Notes: generated by a model not told the origin, from the letters alone. DNA of 64,000 nucleotides from Astragalus membranaceus (GCA_039519185.1 CM076850.1:85666270-85730269), one strand, 5' to 3'. Shown: positions 12,563 through 23,135, counted from the first letter of the stretch. Program-made: numbers and translations.

Positions 12563-12854
12563 CTCCCTTCGGTCACTAATAAGCAAAAAAAACTACTTTC
12601 ACGATTGTTAAGAATATTAGTTAAGTGCAATTAATTGTCTAGATTTCATGTAAAAGTTAACCAAATTTACTTAATTAAACTTTCTTAATATTTAATGAAA
12701 AGAATCTCTTATTTCACTTTATTGTTAACGACTTAATTAGATGAATGGTATACATAGATTAGTAGCATTAAATATGGTAGAAGTGGTTAATTTTTGCTTA
12801 TAATTGTGACCAAGAATTGAAGTTTTTTTTGCTTATAATAATGGCCGGAGGGAG
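12563..12854. mobile_element. Stowaway-type MITE in AlaRS intron 4
   Basis: The ends form an inverted repeat: CTCCCTTCGGTCA...AATAAGCAAA on the left and TTTGCTTATAATAATGGCCGGAGGGAG on the right. TA dinucleotides flank both sides (12561-12562 and 12855-12856). Length is 292 bp with no coding capacity. The CTCCCTCCG-type end and TA duplication are typical of Tc1/mariner-derived Stowaway MITEs. Confidence 0.85.
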
Positions 12855-12979
12855 TACATCGAATGAACTTGCACTGCAGGCTTTATGCCTTTCCCCTGTT
12901 CTACTATTGTTTGCTTTTTTAGTTGTTGTGCTCTCATTTGGTATATGCTCATGTGGGAAGTCTTATATTATAATATAAT

Positions 12980-14106
12980 GGCTAAATTGCTCTTTTCGCC
13001 CTGTATCTTTGGGGTTATTGTCACTTTGGCCATTTATCTTTTTATTTTCTCGTTTTAGACCCTCATGTTTTTGTGTGTGTCATTTTGGCCCCTGCCGTTA
13101 GATTTTTCTAACAGACGCCACGCTGGCAGTTAACTGGTGACGTGACGTCCAAATTGTCCAATCTGACGTGTCTTTGAGGGACCAAATTGAAACAAATTAA
13201 AAACATAGGGGTCCAAACTGACACAAAAACTTAAAAACATCAAAATAAAAAAAAAACCAGATCTTTCTTCTTCTTCTTCACTAGCACCACCGTAACAGCA
13301 ACCATCACCACCGTCACCACCCTCCTACCAAACGGCGACCACCCCCAAAACCCCAAACGACCACCATCTCACCATCACCGTCGCATCTCTCTCACTCTCC
13401 CTCTCACATTTTTCCTTCTTTTCCTCTCCTCTCTGCGCATCTCTCCACCAAGAAACAGATCTGGAAGAATAAGTTTCAGATCTGTGTTGCAATTCGTTTC
13501 CTTTTCATTTTGTTCCTTTGTTGCAATTCGCTCTTTTTCGTTCCTTTGTTGCAATCTCTCCACCAATTCGTTCATTTTCGTTCCTTCGTTCCTTCGTTCC
13601 TTTTCGTTTTTGACAGATCTGTGTTTCCATGGACCTTCAATCAAAAAACGAGTTTGATATTCAGAATCGTCGCGTCATCCTCTCAAAAAGCCCTAATTTT
13701 TTTTTGTCATTGGAGTACCTTCCACCGGCGACCACCGTGTCGGAGGTCATCTCCGCCGCTTCTGGTGGTGGTGGCTCGCCGGAGAAGAAGAGATGAAGAT
13801 GGAGGAAGAAGATGAATAGTGATTGATTATGTTTTGTGTTTGTGTCAATTTGGTCCCCTATGTTTTTAATTTGTTTCCATTTGGTCCCTCATTGGTCATG
13901 TCATTTAATGAAGACACGTCAGATTTGACAATTCGGACGCCACGTCAGCAGTTAACTGCCAGCGTGGCGTCTGTTAGAAAAATCTAACAGCAGGGGACAA
14001 AATGACACACACAAAAAACATGAGGGTCTAAAACGAGAAAATAAAAAGATAAAGGGTCAAAGTGACAGTAACCCGAAAGATAAAGGGCCAAAAGAGCAAT
14101 TTAGCC
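12980..14106. mobile_element. Non-autonomous Mutator-like element (long TIRs) in AlaRS intron 4
   Basis: Arms of roughly 250 bp (12980-13230 and 13833-14106) are inverted copies beginning GGCTAAATTGCTCTTTT. Both contain AGTTAACTG next to GCGTGGCGTCTGTTAGA or its complement. A perfect 9-bp direct repeat TAATATAAT flanks the element (12971-12979 and 14107-14115), the duplication length of the Mutator superfamily. The ~600-bp interior is CT-rich on the left and ends with codon-like GAAGAAGAGATGAAGATGG. It has no transposase and might be captured host sequence (Pack-MULE-like), though I recognise no gene in it. Confidence 0.9.
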
Positions 14107-14559
14107 TAATATAATTCTTGTAGGATCAAGTAAGAAAAGCACAAAAGCGTGTTGCTGAAGAAAATAAGCGCAAAGCTGTAACGTTAACAGTTGAGAGGGC
14201 TGATCTAGCTGCTTCAGATGGGAAAACGTTCTGCATATCTCATGTTAATGTTGGCCTCAATGTAGCAGCAGTTCGCGAGGCTGTCACAAAAGTCATTGAT
14301 CAGAAGGTATTTTCTGATTCTTAATTTGTTAAGAATCTTGCTAGCACTCCAGATTTTATTAAATGACCCTGTTCAGCGTTTAGTGTTTAATTTAATGCAT
14401 AATATACTTTTGGAGCTCAAATTTCGTAGTTGGCATCATATGCCAAGATATGCTCCTTGGAATTATCTTATGTGTCTATGGCAATTGCAATTTCTGTTAA
14501 TGTCAAAGAGTAACTATAAGCAATTTTGGTCAAAATAACAACTTATTTTGACCAAAATT

Positions 14560-14740
14560 CCTTGCTTGTAATAGTTAGACGATAAGAAAGATTAGTTTAT
14601 GTGTTGTAAGTTGAGATACTAATAAATAAGGGGTATTATTGAAAAAATAATTAATATTTTCTTGATATTCTAAAGTGAAAATTAATTTAAAGCATCACAA
14701 TTCGAAAAATGATGGATATTATGAAATGGAGGGAGTAACT
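14560..14740. repeat. Possible decayed Stowaway-like end
   Basis: GAAATGGAGGGAGTAACTA at about 14725 resembles a Stowaway end, and a T-rich CTTGCTTGTAATAG block lies to its left. No clean left end or TA pair could be matched, so this is only a weak call in AlaRS intron 5. Confidence 0.3.
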
Positions 14741-15426
14741 ATTGACTTCAATAAAATACTAATACTAATACAATATTGGAATTCCCAATTCTTTATACTA
14801 GAGAAGTAGGGAATAGAGAGAGGTAAGATAGAGAGAAATAAGAAAGATATAGTGAATTTCTCTTATTTGGTGGAGAAGAGAAGCAGGAAAGAGAACAAGA
14901 GAAAGGAAGAAGGAAAACTCATTGATCAATAAAATTATCATTTTGTCTTTATTGTTTTGATATTTTATTTTGAAGTAAGAGTATTGTTGTCTTTTAATTA
15001 ATAATACAATATCTCCCTTCTCACTTCTCTTCAACAAAACAAGAGAGAGAACTCTCTCCTCTGTCTCTCATAAGTCATACCTAACAAACTTGTTTAATCT
15101 TACTCTATTTCTCACCCATCTTTCTCTTCTCGCACTCCCTCACCTCTTTCTCTCTTGAACCAAACATAATGTTGGAGATAGCTAGATCTTTGTCGATTCT
15201 AATTTCAATAGCATCAACCATTAGCTTCCTTATTTTTTATGATTGAATTATCATGTAATATGTCAATTTTTTATGAAGCAAACGTTTATCAATTCTGCCT
15301 GCATACCCGTGTTTATTTGATATACTGATTTGTATCCGCACTACCCATTTTCAGGGTACAGATGCATCACATGTGAATGAGGCTATGGATCTTGCAGCAA
15401 AATTTGCATCTATCAAATTAACTTAA

Positions 15427-16369
15427 TGGTGTATTGCAGTATATCCTTCTCGTGGTGAACAGAATTCTAATTATTACTACCTGAATATTCTTTTAGTGTT
15501 GATTAGAGGGTGCCTTTAAGGCAAGGAGAATTTTAGCCATTACAAAAATACCACAAATTGTTACACAGTATAATAGCAATTTCATTTAAAAGGACGATTT
15601 ATATGTGCACATCAAACATGTTACCTACAATGATAACTATACAGATAAATGAGAGAAAAGCTTCCAACAAAAATCATTCAAAGTGTTTGTCGGCATATTC
15701 ACGATAAAAATTTCCAACAGAAATCATTCAAAGTTTTACAAGATTATCTCATCTCATATGTCATTGCAAGCTTAACTTAGAAAGTTTGTCTATTTTTAAA
15801 ACAAATCATGAGGTTACTTTAACATAGGCTTTGATACTTGATTTGATGCAGATCAAAAAGCGGAAGTGATTTATAAAAGGAAAGGGTTATAATAACGTTA
15901 TCTTAGGAGGATCCAAGAGATCATATATCCTAGGGTAAATATTTATTTTTGATGGTAACATTGTTCAATAAACAATAATCTAAGCATAATCTTATGGTTC
16001 CGTCCTTGTTTTTATATAATGAGGATTTGAAATCTGGTAGTAACAACCTTCCATAATTGATGCAATCTTAGGTATGGATTGACTTAATGGCTAATCATGT
16101 TATCTTAGACGGTTTAAATAAAATCACAGCTTCTCTTTAATACTGCATTTTTTTTAAAAGGTTATTGGATGTTTTAGCTTGTGTGTCATGTTTAAACCAA
16201 TGCTTAGTTGAAGTGAGCTTAGGATACCTTGTAATATCTTCACTAATCTAGACGATGTAATCATACTCTCTATGGAGAAAGAAGTAGAATTTCAAATGGT
16301 CATAATTCTGTGTACGAGGCTGATTTCCATTATTTCCTACCAATGTCTCCTTCAGAGTTGAGATAATTC
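15427..16369 (+). other. AlaRS copy A downstream region
   Basis: This follows the AlaRS stop codon. The first few hundred bases may be 3' untranslated sequence, but no certain polyadenylation signal was singled out. From 15910 it contains one arm of an inverted repeat of a retrotransposon fragment. No protein-coding frame is convincing. Confidence 0.4.
15910..16013 (-). repeat. Inverted-repeat arm 1 (reverse transcriptase relic)
   Basis: These ~104 bp are a near-exact reverse complement of 16451-16554. Shared text includes GATCCAAGAGATCATATATC and CCTAGGGTAAATATTTATT. The copy lies in the opposite direction to the decayed reverse transcriptase relic downstream, so a transcript across both would fold into a long stem with a ~440-base loop. 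Confidence 0.9.
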
Positions 16370-16725
16370 AAATCCTAATTGGAGGAACATAAAGCTAAAC
16401 GGTTTATCCCACCTAGTGCGTCACATTGGGGTACACCGGTGCTATTTATGAAAAACAAGGACGAAACCATATGATTATGCTTAGATTATTGTTTATTGAA
16501 CAATGTTACCATCAAAAATAAATATTTACCCTAGGATATATGATCTCTTGGATCAACTCGGCGGAGCTTCAATTTTCTCAAAAATTGATCTAAGATTAGG
16601 ATGTCACCAAAACATGATTCAGGTAGAAGATATACCTAAGACAGCCTTTAGGACTAGATACGACTAGTATGGATTCTTAGTTATGCCTTTCAGCTTAACT
16701 AATGCTTTAATTGTGATAATGGATA
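16370..16725 (+). pseudogene. Decayed Ty3/gypsy reverse transcriptase fragment
   Basis: Read in one frame with stops, the peptide shows reverse transcriptase block order: IPPSASHWGTPVLFMKNKDE, LDYCLLNNVTIKNKYLPRI, LLDQLGGASIFSKIDLR, IPKTAFRTRY and FLVMPFSLTNA. These correspond to the family's SPVLFVKKKDG, DYRxLN, FSKIDLRSGYHQ, KTAFxTRYGHYEF and MPFGLTNAP segments. The catalytic YxDD part is lost (IMDN remains). Several TAG/TGA stops show that it is old. It contains inverted-repeat arm 2. Confidence 0.8.
16451..16554 (+). repeat. Inverted-repeat arm 2 (within the reverse transcriptase relic)
   Basis: Reverse complement partner of 15910-16013. It lies inside the reverse transcriptase relic, from just after VLFM to the LLDQL segment, which shows the arm-1 copy is a secondary inverted duplication. 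Confidence 0.9.
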
Positions 16726-16779
16726 ACACGAAGGGCACCGTAGGATTGTGCTAGAAATCCTTAAAGAGAAGTGACTCTT

Positions 16780-16929
16780 TGGGACCTTGAAGTGCTAGTT
16801 CAGTGGTAAGAGTTTAGCATTGTAGCCTCAAGGTGCTGAGTTCAAATCCCCTCGGAAACAGTTGTAAAATGGCCATTAGTGCCACTTGGATTAATAAAAT
16901 TTCCCCTTCCCTATTATTTTTTTTTAAAA
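16780..16929 (+). mobile_element. tRNA-derived SINE
   Basis: A pol III box A-like sequence (TAGTTCAGTGGTAAGAG) and box B-like sequence (GAGTTCAAATCCCC) lie about 35 bp apart near the 5' end, as in tRNA-derived SINEs. The 3' end is T-rich and ends in an A run. Flanking sequences AAGTGACTCTT (16769-16779) and AAGTGACACTT (16930-16940) form an 11-bp target duplication with one mismatch. It is not a functional tRNA: no complete cloverleaf is formed. Confidence 0.85.
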
Positions 16930-16940
16930 AAGTGACACTT

Positions 16941-17640
16941 CGCGAGATGTTTATGGCCCACAAAAATGAAGTTCTTAGAACTTGTCATATCCCAAACTGG
17001 TGTGTGAAAAGATCGAGACAAGTAGTGAAACAAGTATGCTTCTATATACTTGAGCACTGTGTAATGTCTTTAATCTTTGTAAGAGTTAAAAGAAAGGAAA
17101 TACCATGTTATATATTCTTATATAGAAAGTATTGTTACAGTGTGGCTAGTTAGAATCTTCTTCTCCCTCCCTCACTTTGGCAGATTGGGATTGAGTGAAG
17201 TCATAACATGGTGCAGTTGCAGTCACCAACTCATAGTCATTGGATTTGACTATCACACAATTTCAACCATTAATTTTATTTTGCCAAAAAAATAAAAAAC
17301 AAATAGAGTAAACCCTAATTCGGTTTCTTAACTACCACTCTTTCTCATTTAGTACCCCTAAACTATTAAAACATAATAAATAAACCCTAAATTATTCTAT
17401 ATCCATCAATTTAGTCCCTCAATTACTTTCTAAATAGGAGAGCGAGTAGATAATTCAGAGACTAAATTGATGGATTTAAAATAATTTAGGAATTATTTAT
17501 TACTCCCCCGCCCTCCATTAAGGAGTGATTAATGCATTCAAATATTGTTATGCTTTAGATTAAAATATCCTTATTTAATATAGCATGGGTAGTTGTAGTT
17601 TGCATTGAGGTTTAATTCACTTGTGAAATGCCAAGGGTGT
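16941..17640. other. Spacer between AlaRS copies, with a fold-back element
   Basis: AT-rich sequence without a credible gene. It contains a MITE-like palindrome (17376-17500) and a TACTCCCCCGCCCTCC stretch at 17501 that resembles a MITE end. Nothing else is recognised. Confidence 0.5.
17376..17500. repeat. MITE-like fold-back
   Basis: Two ~50-bp arms (17376-17425 and 17450-17500) are inverted copies around a 24-bp loop. Both carry ATCCATCAATTTAGTC and CTAAATTATT or their complements, with about six to eight mismatches. No clear target duplication was found, so the family is unknown. Confidence 0.7.
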
Positions 17641-17897
17641 GTTTGGAAAAGTAAGCAGTGCAATTCTACTCCACTTTTGTGTTTCATCTAGGATCATATT
17701 CTTCAATGTTCTGCTTTTATGTAGGTCTATCCTGATCTGGTTAGAGTTGTGTCAATTGGACAAAAAGTTCAGGATCTCCTTCCTAACCCTGAGAATGAAA
17801 AATGGTTATCTATTTCATCAGAATTTTGTGGCGGTGAATATCACAGTGAATGCTTCCTTTGAAAATTTGTTTTTTCTTGAGTTTCTGTTTGAGATTC
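17641..17897 (+). pseudogene. AlaRS fragment, copy B, left part
   Basis: This matches copy A from the end of exon 1 (TTTGGA(A/G)AAGTAAGCAG) through intron 1, exon 2 (VYPDLVRV...EFCGG) and part of intron 2. The similarity extends through introns, so it is a genomic duplication, not a retrocopy. It differs from copy A by scattered changes, for example VQDLLPNP against AEDLLADP. It stops at 17897, where a Tat-like element enters; the rest resumes at 43559. Confidence 0.92.
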
Positions 17898-18239
17898 TGT
17901 TACGGATTGGGCCTCTCAATGGCTTTAGCCAAGGCCCAATTCCAAAGGCTTGATCCATCAGCCAAGGGCTGAGATCAATGACCTAGATCCAATGGCTCCA
18001 TTGGATCCCAAAAGCTTATAAATAGGCTATTAATGCTAGCATTTAAGGTACTCTCACTTTCCAACTACATAACTTGCAATTAACTCCCTGACTGACTTGA
18101 GCGTCGGAGTGTCATTGCAGGTACCAACCACCCCGGATCGGAGGCTAACTCGGACTGACCAGGAACACACCTACCAACTATCTCGGACCGGACAGGTATC
18201 TAAGATCGGATATCTGTCCAAGGGATACGGTACAAAACA
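17898..18239 (+). repeat. 5' LTR of the Tat-like element
   Basis: Starts TGTTACGGATTGGGCC and ends GATACGGTACAAAACA. It differs from the 3' LTR by only a few visible substitutions, suggesting fairly recent insertion. A TATA-like CTTATAAATAGGC occurs at about 18014. Confidence 0.93.
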
Positions 18240-18258
18240 TTGGCGGCCACAGTGGGAG
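18240..18258 (+). promoter_or_regulatory. Primer binding site of the Tat-like element
   Basis: Directly after the 5' LTR lies TTGGCGGCCACAGTGGGAG, where the tRNA primer for minus-strand synthesis would pair. The TGGCG start resembles Tat/Athila-type primer sites. The exact tRNA was not identified. Confidence 0.6.
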
Positions 18259-18299
18259 GATCTTAAAACTCAGTTCCTCTCCCATCTCCTGGATCAGCT

Positions 18300-18698
18300 A
18301 TGGCTCCGGTCTTACGTCAACGGAATCTTTCAAGCGCTATTGTCAGACCGGATCAGCAGCAAGAAACCCCCAAAGGGGTAGCAGTCACCCTTCCCCTCAG
18401 CTCGACACATGGGCCCAGCGCACCCAGAGCTATAGTCCCAGGAGGTCCCGGCCCGAGCCGACTCCCACCTCCTCTGCCGACCTTTCAGCTACCGGTCGAC
18501 GCTGTTCAACAGCTCGTCCAATTGTTGACTAGACAGGCCGAGGCTGAGGAGGGAAGAAGCAACCACTACGCGCAGCTTGAAGCAGAGATTGCCGAGATCC
18601 GAGCCCAAGATATCTCGGATCGGACGGCTTCCCACAACCACTCTCCAAGTCGGGGAATCTCTAGTCGGAGGCGCCACCGATCTCCGGCTTGGAGACGG
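18300..18698 (+). pseudogene. Tat-like gag, N-terminal part
   Basis: The open frame from ATG at 18300 encodes a proline-rich then Q/E-rich stretch (LPTFQLPVDAVQQLVQLLTRQAEAEEG) and an RS-rich tail, typical of the poorly conserved gag N-terminus in Tat elements. It is interrupted at 18698 by Tekay-like element 2 and continues at 23850. No motif fixes function on its own; position after the primer site and before the gag core supports the call. Confidence 0.65.
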
Positions 18699-19537
18699 TG
18701 TAACGCCCAAATAATTTAATTATTTATTTAATTAAATTTTTAGGTATTTTATTAGCATAGTTATATTTAATAATTAATAAAATGATGTTTTATTCAAATT
18801 AGGGAGTGGTGCCTAGTAATTAGCTGATTAGTGGACGGGGGCCCGTGATCCACGAGCCCAAGGCTTAGGCGCATGAAGGGGAGTGCTGGCTAGGGTTTAG
18901 GCATTCGCATTTTTGAGAAAGAAAGAAAGAGAATTTGCGAAGAGGAGAAGAGAGAAAGGAAGAGGACGGCGCGCACAAGGAGAAGAGGAGAGAAGTCTTT
19001 GTTGCGGTGGTTCTTCGGAGTTTCGTGCAAGGAGATATCGTGTTCGGCAAATCCAAGGTAAGGGTGGGTTCTATCCTTATAATAGGGTATATGATGGGGT
19101 TATGTGGGAGATAGGACCTATGTTGTTCTTTTGACCTTGTTGGTGTTGATTTATTGATGTTAGCATATATGCATGATGGTTGTAATTGGTTGATCATGGT
19201 GAAAATTGGTGTTTGGCGTTTTGGTGCGAATTTGGTGTTGTGTTTGGTTGCTGGAATTGGCGCCCTGCTGCTGGGCGCCGTGTCTGTGTTGTGTCTGGTC
19301 CCTGCTAGAGGCGCCCTGTTGCTGGGCGCCAAGCCAGTGTCGCCTCTGTTGCTGATTTTGGCGCCCTGGGCGCCCAGTCATGTTGTCTTGTTGTTGATGT
19401 TGCTGAAACTGGCGCCCTAGGCGCCTAGTGTTGTTGCTGTCTCAGGCGCCCTGTTGCTGGGCGCCAAGCCTGATGTTGCTGTTGCTGTCTCAGGCGCCCT
19501 GTTGCTGGGCGCCAAGCCTGATGTTGTTGTTGCTGTC
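18699..19537 (+). repeat. Truncated 5' LTR of Tekay-like element 2
   Basis: Collinear with 21588-22426 of the 3' LTR with few differences, then broken off within the GGCGCC array at 19537, where gag zinc-knuckle coding follows directly. About 1.4 kb of LTR end plus the primer site is missing. Confidence 0.92.
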
Positions 19538-20393
19538 AAATGTGGGGGAGATGCTCCTGCTAGCATTGTGTGCTACAAATGTGGCAAAGCTGGTCACAAG
19601 AGTAACGTGTGCAAGGCTGAAGTGAAGTAGTGTTACCGTTGTGGCAAAGAGGGTCATGTGGTGGCTGAGTGTGAGCGTAAGGAGGTGGTCTGCTACAACT
19701 GTGGTGAAGGAGGGCACATTAGTACTCAGTGTCCGAAGCCGAAGAAAGAAAGGTCCAGTGGGAAAGTGTTCGCTTTAGCAGGTGAAGAGGCTACTGAGGA
19801 TGATGGACTCATTAGAGGTACGTGCTTCATTAATGGTACTCCTTTAAAATCTATTGTTGATACTGGTGCTATGCATTGCTTTATTGCCGCTGATTGTTGT
19901 AAGAGGTTGAATCTTGCATTGTCTGCCATGAATGGAGAGATGGTCGTCGACACTCCAGCTAAGGGGTCGGTAACTACCTCTCTAGTGTGTTCTCAGTGTC
20001 CCTTGTCGATCTTCGACAGAGACTTTGTTGTGGATTTTGTTTGTTTGCCGTTGAGCGGATTGGATGTAATCTTGGGTATGAACTGGTTAGAGCATAACCA
20101 TGTCCATATTAATTGTCGTAGCAAGTCGGTGAGTTTTGAAGGAGAGGAGTCTGGCTTGATATCCGCAAGTCAATTGCGGAAGTTGATGAAAGAAGGAGTT
20201 CAGTTATTCTCGTTGATGGCGTCGTTGTCTGTTGAGAATCAAGTTATCATTGAAGAGTTGCGGGTGGTGCGCGAGTTTCCTGATGTTTTCCCTGATGAGA
20301 TTCCAAGTGTACCGCCAGAGAGGGAAGTCGAGTTCTCTATTGATCTTGTACCTGGTACCAAACCTGTCTTTATGGCACCGTACAGGATGTGGC
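19538..20393 (+). pseudogene. Tekay-like gag zinc knuckles, protease and start of reverse transcriptase
   Basis: Three CX2CX4HX4C zinc knuckles are read in one frame: CYKCGKAGHKSNVC (from 19571), CYRCGKEGHVVAEC (from 19631) and CYNCGEGGHISTQC (from 19691). A TAG stop at 19628-19630 separates the first two. The aspartic protease follows with active site DTGAMH (GTCFINGTPLKSIVDTGA; the common form is DTGATH). Next comes the reverse transcriptase lead-in (FPDVFPDEIP, FSIDLVPGTKPVFMAPYRM). The frame then jumps into integrase at about 20389. The joint sits on a shared AGGATG, which suggests a microhomology deletion. Confidence 0.9.
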
Positions 20394-21587
20394 GCAGTTT
20401 GTTTATGCATGTTTGACCTGCCAGAAGTCAAAGGTCGAGCATCAGAAGCCTGCTGGGTTGATGCAACCGTTAGAAATTCCAGAGTGGAAATGGGATAGCA
20501 TCTCGATGGACTTTGTGACGGGATTGCCTAATACTGCGAAAGGGTATGATGCAATTTGGGTGATTGTTGACAAGTTAACGAAATCGTCTCATTTTGTTCC
20601 TATCAGCATCACGTATCCGGTATCGAAGTTGGCAGAGATTTATATCCGGGAGATTGTGAAGCTTCATGGAGTTCCTAAGAGTATTGTTTCGGATAGAGAT
20701 CCGAGGTTCACCTCAGATTTCTGGAAGAGTTTGCAAGAGAAGTTGGGGTCTAAGTTGAGGTTGAGTTCGGCATATCATCCTCAAACCGATGGTCAGTCAG
20801 AATGGACAATTCAGTCGTTAGAAGATTTGTTGAGGGCTTGTGTTTTGGAACAAGGAAGTTCGTGGGATTCCTACCTTCCGCTGATAGAGTTTACGTATAA
20901 CAACAGTTACCATTCTAGTATTGGGATGGCACCTTTTGAAGCATTATATGGTCGGAAGTGTAGAACCCCGCTGTGTTGGTATGAGTCTGGAGAGAGTGTG
21001 GTGCTTGGACCGGAGATTGTTCGAAAGACAACTGAAAAGGTGAAGTTGATTCGTGAGAAGATGAAGGCGTCGCAGAGCCGACAGAAGAGTTATCACGACA
21101 AGCGGAGAAAGGATTTAGAGTTCCAGGCAGGTTGAGCATGTGTTTTGGAGAGTCACTCCAGTGACCGGTGTTGGACGTGCTTTGAAGTCGAAGAAGCTCA
21201 CTCCTCGTTTTATTGGTCCTTATCAGATTTCAGAAAGAGTCGGAAATGTTGCATATAAAGTGGCTTTACCGCCTAACCTTTCGAACATGCATGACGTGTT
21301 TCATGTGTCGCAACTTCGGAAGTATATTTCGGATCCATCTCATGTGATCCGCATGGATGATGTGGAGGTGCGGGATAATCTCACGGTGGAGACGATGCCT
21401 GTACGGATCGAAGGTCGTGAAGTGAAAGTTTTAAGAGGCAAGGAGATTGCGTTGGTGAAAGTAGTCTGGCTAGGAGCTGCCGGAGAGAGCATGACGTGGG
21501 AGCTGGAAAGCAAGTTGCGGGAATCCTATCCCGAGCTGTTTGAATCAGGTAAATTTCAAGGACGAAATATTCTAAGTGGAGGAGAGT
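20389..21587 (+). pseudogene. Tekay-like integrase and chromodomain remnant
   Basis: It resumes inside the integrase zinc finger (AQFVYACLTCQKSKVEHQ). The catalytic core keeps acidic residues in SMDF, SDRDPRF and GQSEWT; then come the DLEFQAG segment, the GPY/F module (RFIGPYQISERVG) and the chromodomain-like C-terminus. Compared with element 1, an extra base near 21131 (GGTTGAGCATG for GGTGATCATG) shifts the frame and makes a stop. The C-terminal part continues from 21140 to about 21590. A polypurine tract (AGTGGAGGAGAG) precedes the LTR. Confidence 0.9.
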
Positions 21588-22144
21588 TGTAACGCCCAAA
21601 TAATTTAATTATTTATTTAATTAAATTATTTAGTTATTTTATTAGCATAATTATATTTAATAATTAATAAAATGATGTTTTATTCAAATTAGGGAGTGGT
21701 GCCTAGTAATTAGCTGATTAGTGGACGGGGGCCCGTGATCCACGAGCCCAAGGCTTAGGCGCATGAAGGGGAGTGTTGGCTAGGGTTTAGGCATTCGCAT
21801 TTTTGAGAAAGAAAGAAAGAGAATTTGCGAAGAGGAGAAGAGAGAAAGGAAGAAGACGGCGCGCACAAGGAGAAGAGGAGAGAAGTCTTTGTTGCGGTGG
21901 TTCTTCGGAGTTTCGTGCAAGGAGATACCGTGTTCGGCAAATCCTAGGTAAGGGTGGGTTCTATCCTTCTAATAGGGTATATGATGGGGCTATGTGGGAG
22001 ATAGGACCTATGTTGTTCTTTTGACCTTGTTGGTGTTGATTTATTGATGTTAGCATATATGCATGATGGTTGTAATTGGTTGATCATGGTGAAAATTGGT
22101 GTTTGGCGTTTTGGTGCGAATTTGGTGTTGTGTTTGGTTGCTGG

Positions 22145-22720
22145 AATTGGCGCCCTGCTGCTGCGCGCCGTGTCTGTGTTGTGTCTGGTCCTTGCTGGAG
22201 GCGCCCTGTTGCTGGGCGCCAAGCCAGTGTCGCCTCTGTTGCTGATTTTGGCGCCCTGGGCGCCCAGTCATGTTGTCTGGTTGTTGATGTTGCTGAAACT
22301 GGTGCCCTAGGCGCCCAGTGTTGTTGCTGTCTCAGGCGCCCTGTTGCTGGGCGCCAAGCCTGATGTTGCTGTTGCTGTCTCAGGCGCCCTGTTGCTGGGC
22401 GCCAAGCCTGATGTTGTTGTTGCTGTCTCAGGCGCCATGTTGCTGGGCGCCAAGCCTGATGTTGCTGTTGCTGTCTCAGGCGCCCTGCTGCTGGGCGCCA
22501 AGTCTGTTCCTGATGTTGTGGTGCTAGGCGCCCTGCCCCTGGGCGCAGTTGCTAGGCGCCCTGTTGCTGGGCGCCAAGTCTAATTCTGCTGCTGTGGTGT
22601 TAGGCGCCATGTTGCTGGGCGCCAAGTCTACTGTGTTGCCTGTTGTGCCAGGCGCCCTGTTGCTGGGCGCCAGTTTCTGCCGGATGTTGTTGCCTCTTGG
22701 CGCCCTGCTGCTGGGCACCA
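22145..22720 (+). repeat. GGCGCC paired-dyad tandem array
   Basis: A ~50-bp unit repeats GGCGCC, CTGTTGCTG, GGCGCC, AAGCCTGATG, then a GTTGCTGTCTCA spacer. Each unit has two GGCGCC palindromes about 9-10 bp apart. At least eight units are recognisable, with variants (CATGTTGCT, CTGCTGCT). The 5' LTR keeps the first few units. Confidence 0.85.
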
Positions 22721-22739
22721 GTTTCTGTCTTGTTGCTGT

Positions 22740-23135
22740 TGCTGTTTTTCTGAAAATTGGTGTTGCTGCCATAGTGAACAATGTTTGCTGTTTTTCTGAA
22801 AATTGGTGTTGCTGTCACAGTGACTAAATGTTGCTGTTTTTCCAAAATTGGTGTTGCTGCCACAGTGAACAATGTTTGCTGTTTTTCTGAAAATTGGTGT
22901 TGCTGCCACAGTGGACAATGTTTGCTGTTTTTCTGAAAATTGGTGTTGCTGTCACAGTGACTAAATGTTGCTGTTTTTCCAAAATTGGTGTTGCCGTCAC
23001 AGTGAACAATGTTTGCTGTTTTTTTTGAAAATTGGTGTTGCTGTCACAGTGACTGAGTGTTGCTGTTTTTCCAAAATTGGTGTTGCTGTCACAGTGAACA
23101 ATGTTTGCTGTTTTTCTGAAAATTGGTGTTGTTGT
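22740..23135 (+). repeat. Tandem array of a ~46-bp unit
   Basis: The unit contains TGCTGTTTTTCTGAAAATTGG, TGTTGCTG and CACAGTGAACAATG. About nine copies occur, with alternating variants (TTTTTCCAAAATTGG with CAGTGACTAAATG). ORFs on the minus strand here are repeat artefacts. Confidence 0.85.

Larger units (their letters stand above)
11186..15426 (+). pseudogene. AlaRS: Alanyl-tRNA synthetase, 3' exons, copy A (5'-truncated)
   Basis: Six exons with GT-AG introns can be read: 11186-11287, 11362-11470, 11558-11745, 12461-12550, 14124-14306 and 15355-15426 (stop TAA). The product matches the C-terminal third of plant cytosolic alanine-tRNA ligase, which charges tRNA-Ala. It includes the zinc/editing-domain signature C-G-G-T-H (EFCGG|THISNTREAKAF, split by intron 2), a coiled segment (KVSSLKSNVETL), DQVRKAQKRVAEENKRKA, and the terminal GTDASHVNEAMDLAAKFASIKLT. 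The catalytic domain is absent: an Ogre-like LTR enters the first visible exon at 11185. The glycine-rich C-Ala exon expected between exon 5 (ends VIDQK) and exon 6 is also not found. I see no internal stop in the exons, so decay may be recent. Introns hold a Stowaway and a Mutator-like element. Confidence 0.88.

Noticed and set aside
13510..13815. 101-codon frame inside the Mutator-like element
   Set aside because: Low-complexity S/F/R-rich product without a domain. It may be captured sequence but is not supported as a gene.
16780..16860. tRNA gene
   Set aside because: Box A- and B-like sequences are present, but no full cloverleaf. A T-rich tail and target duplication mark it as a SINE.
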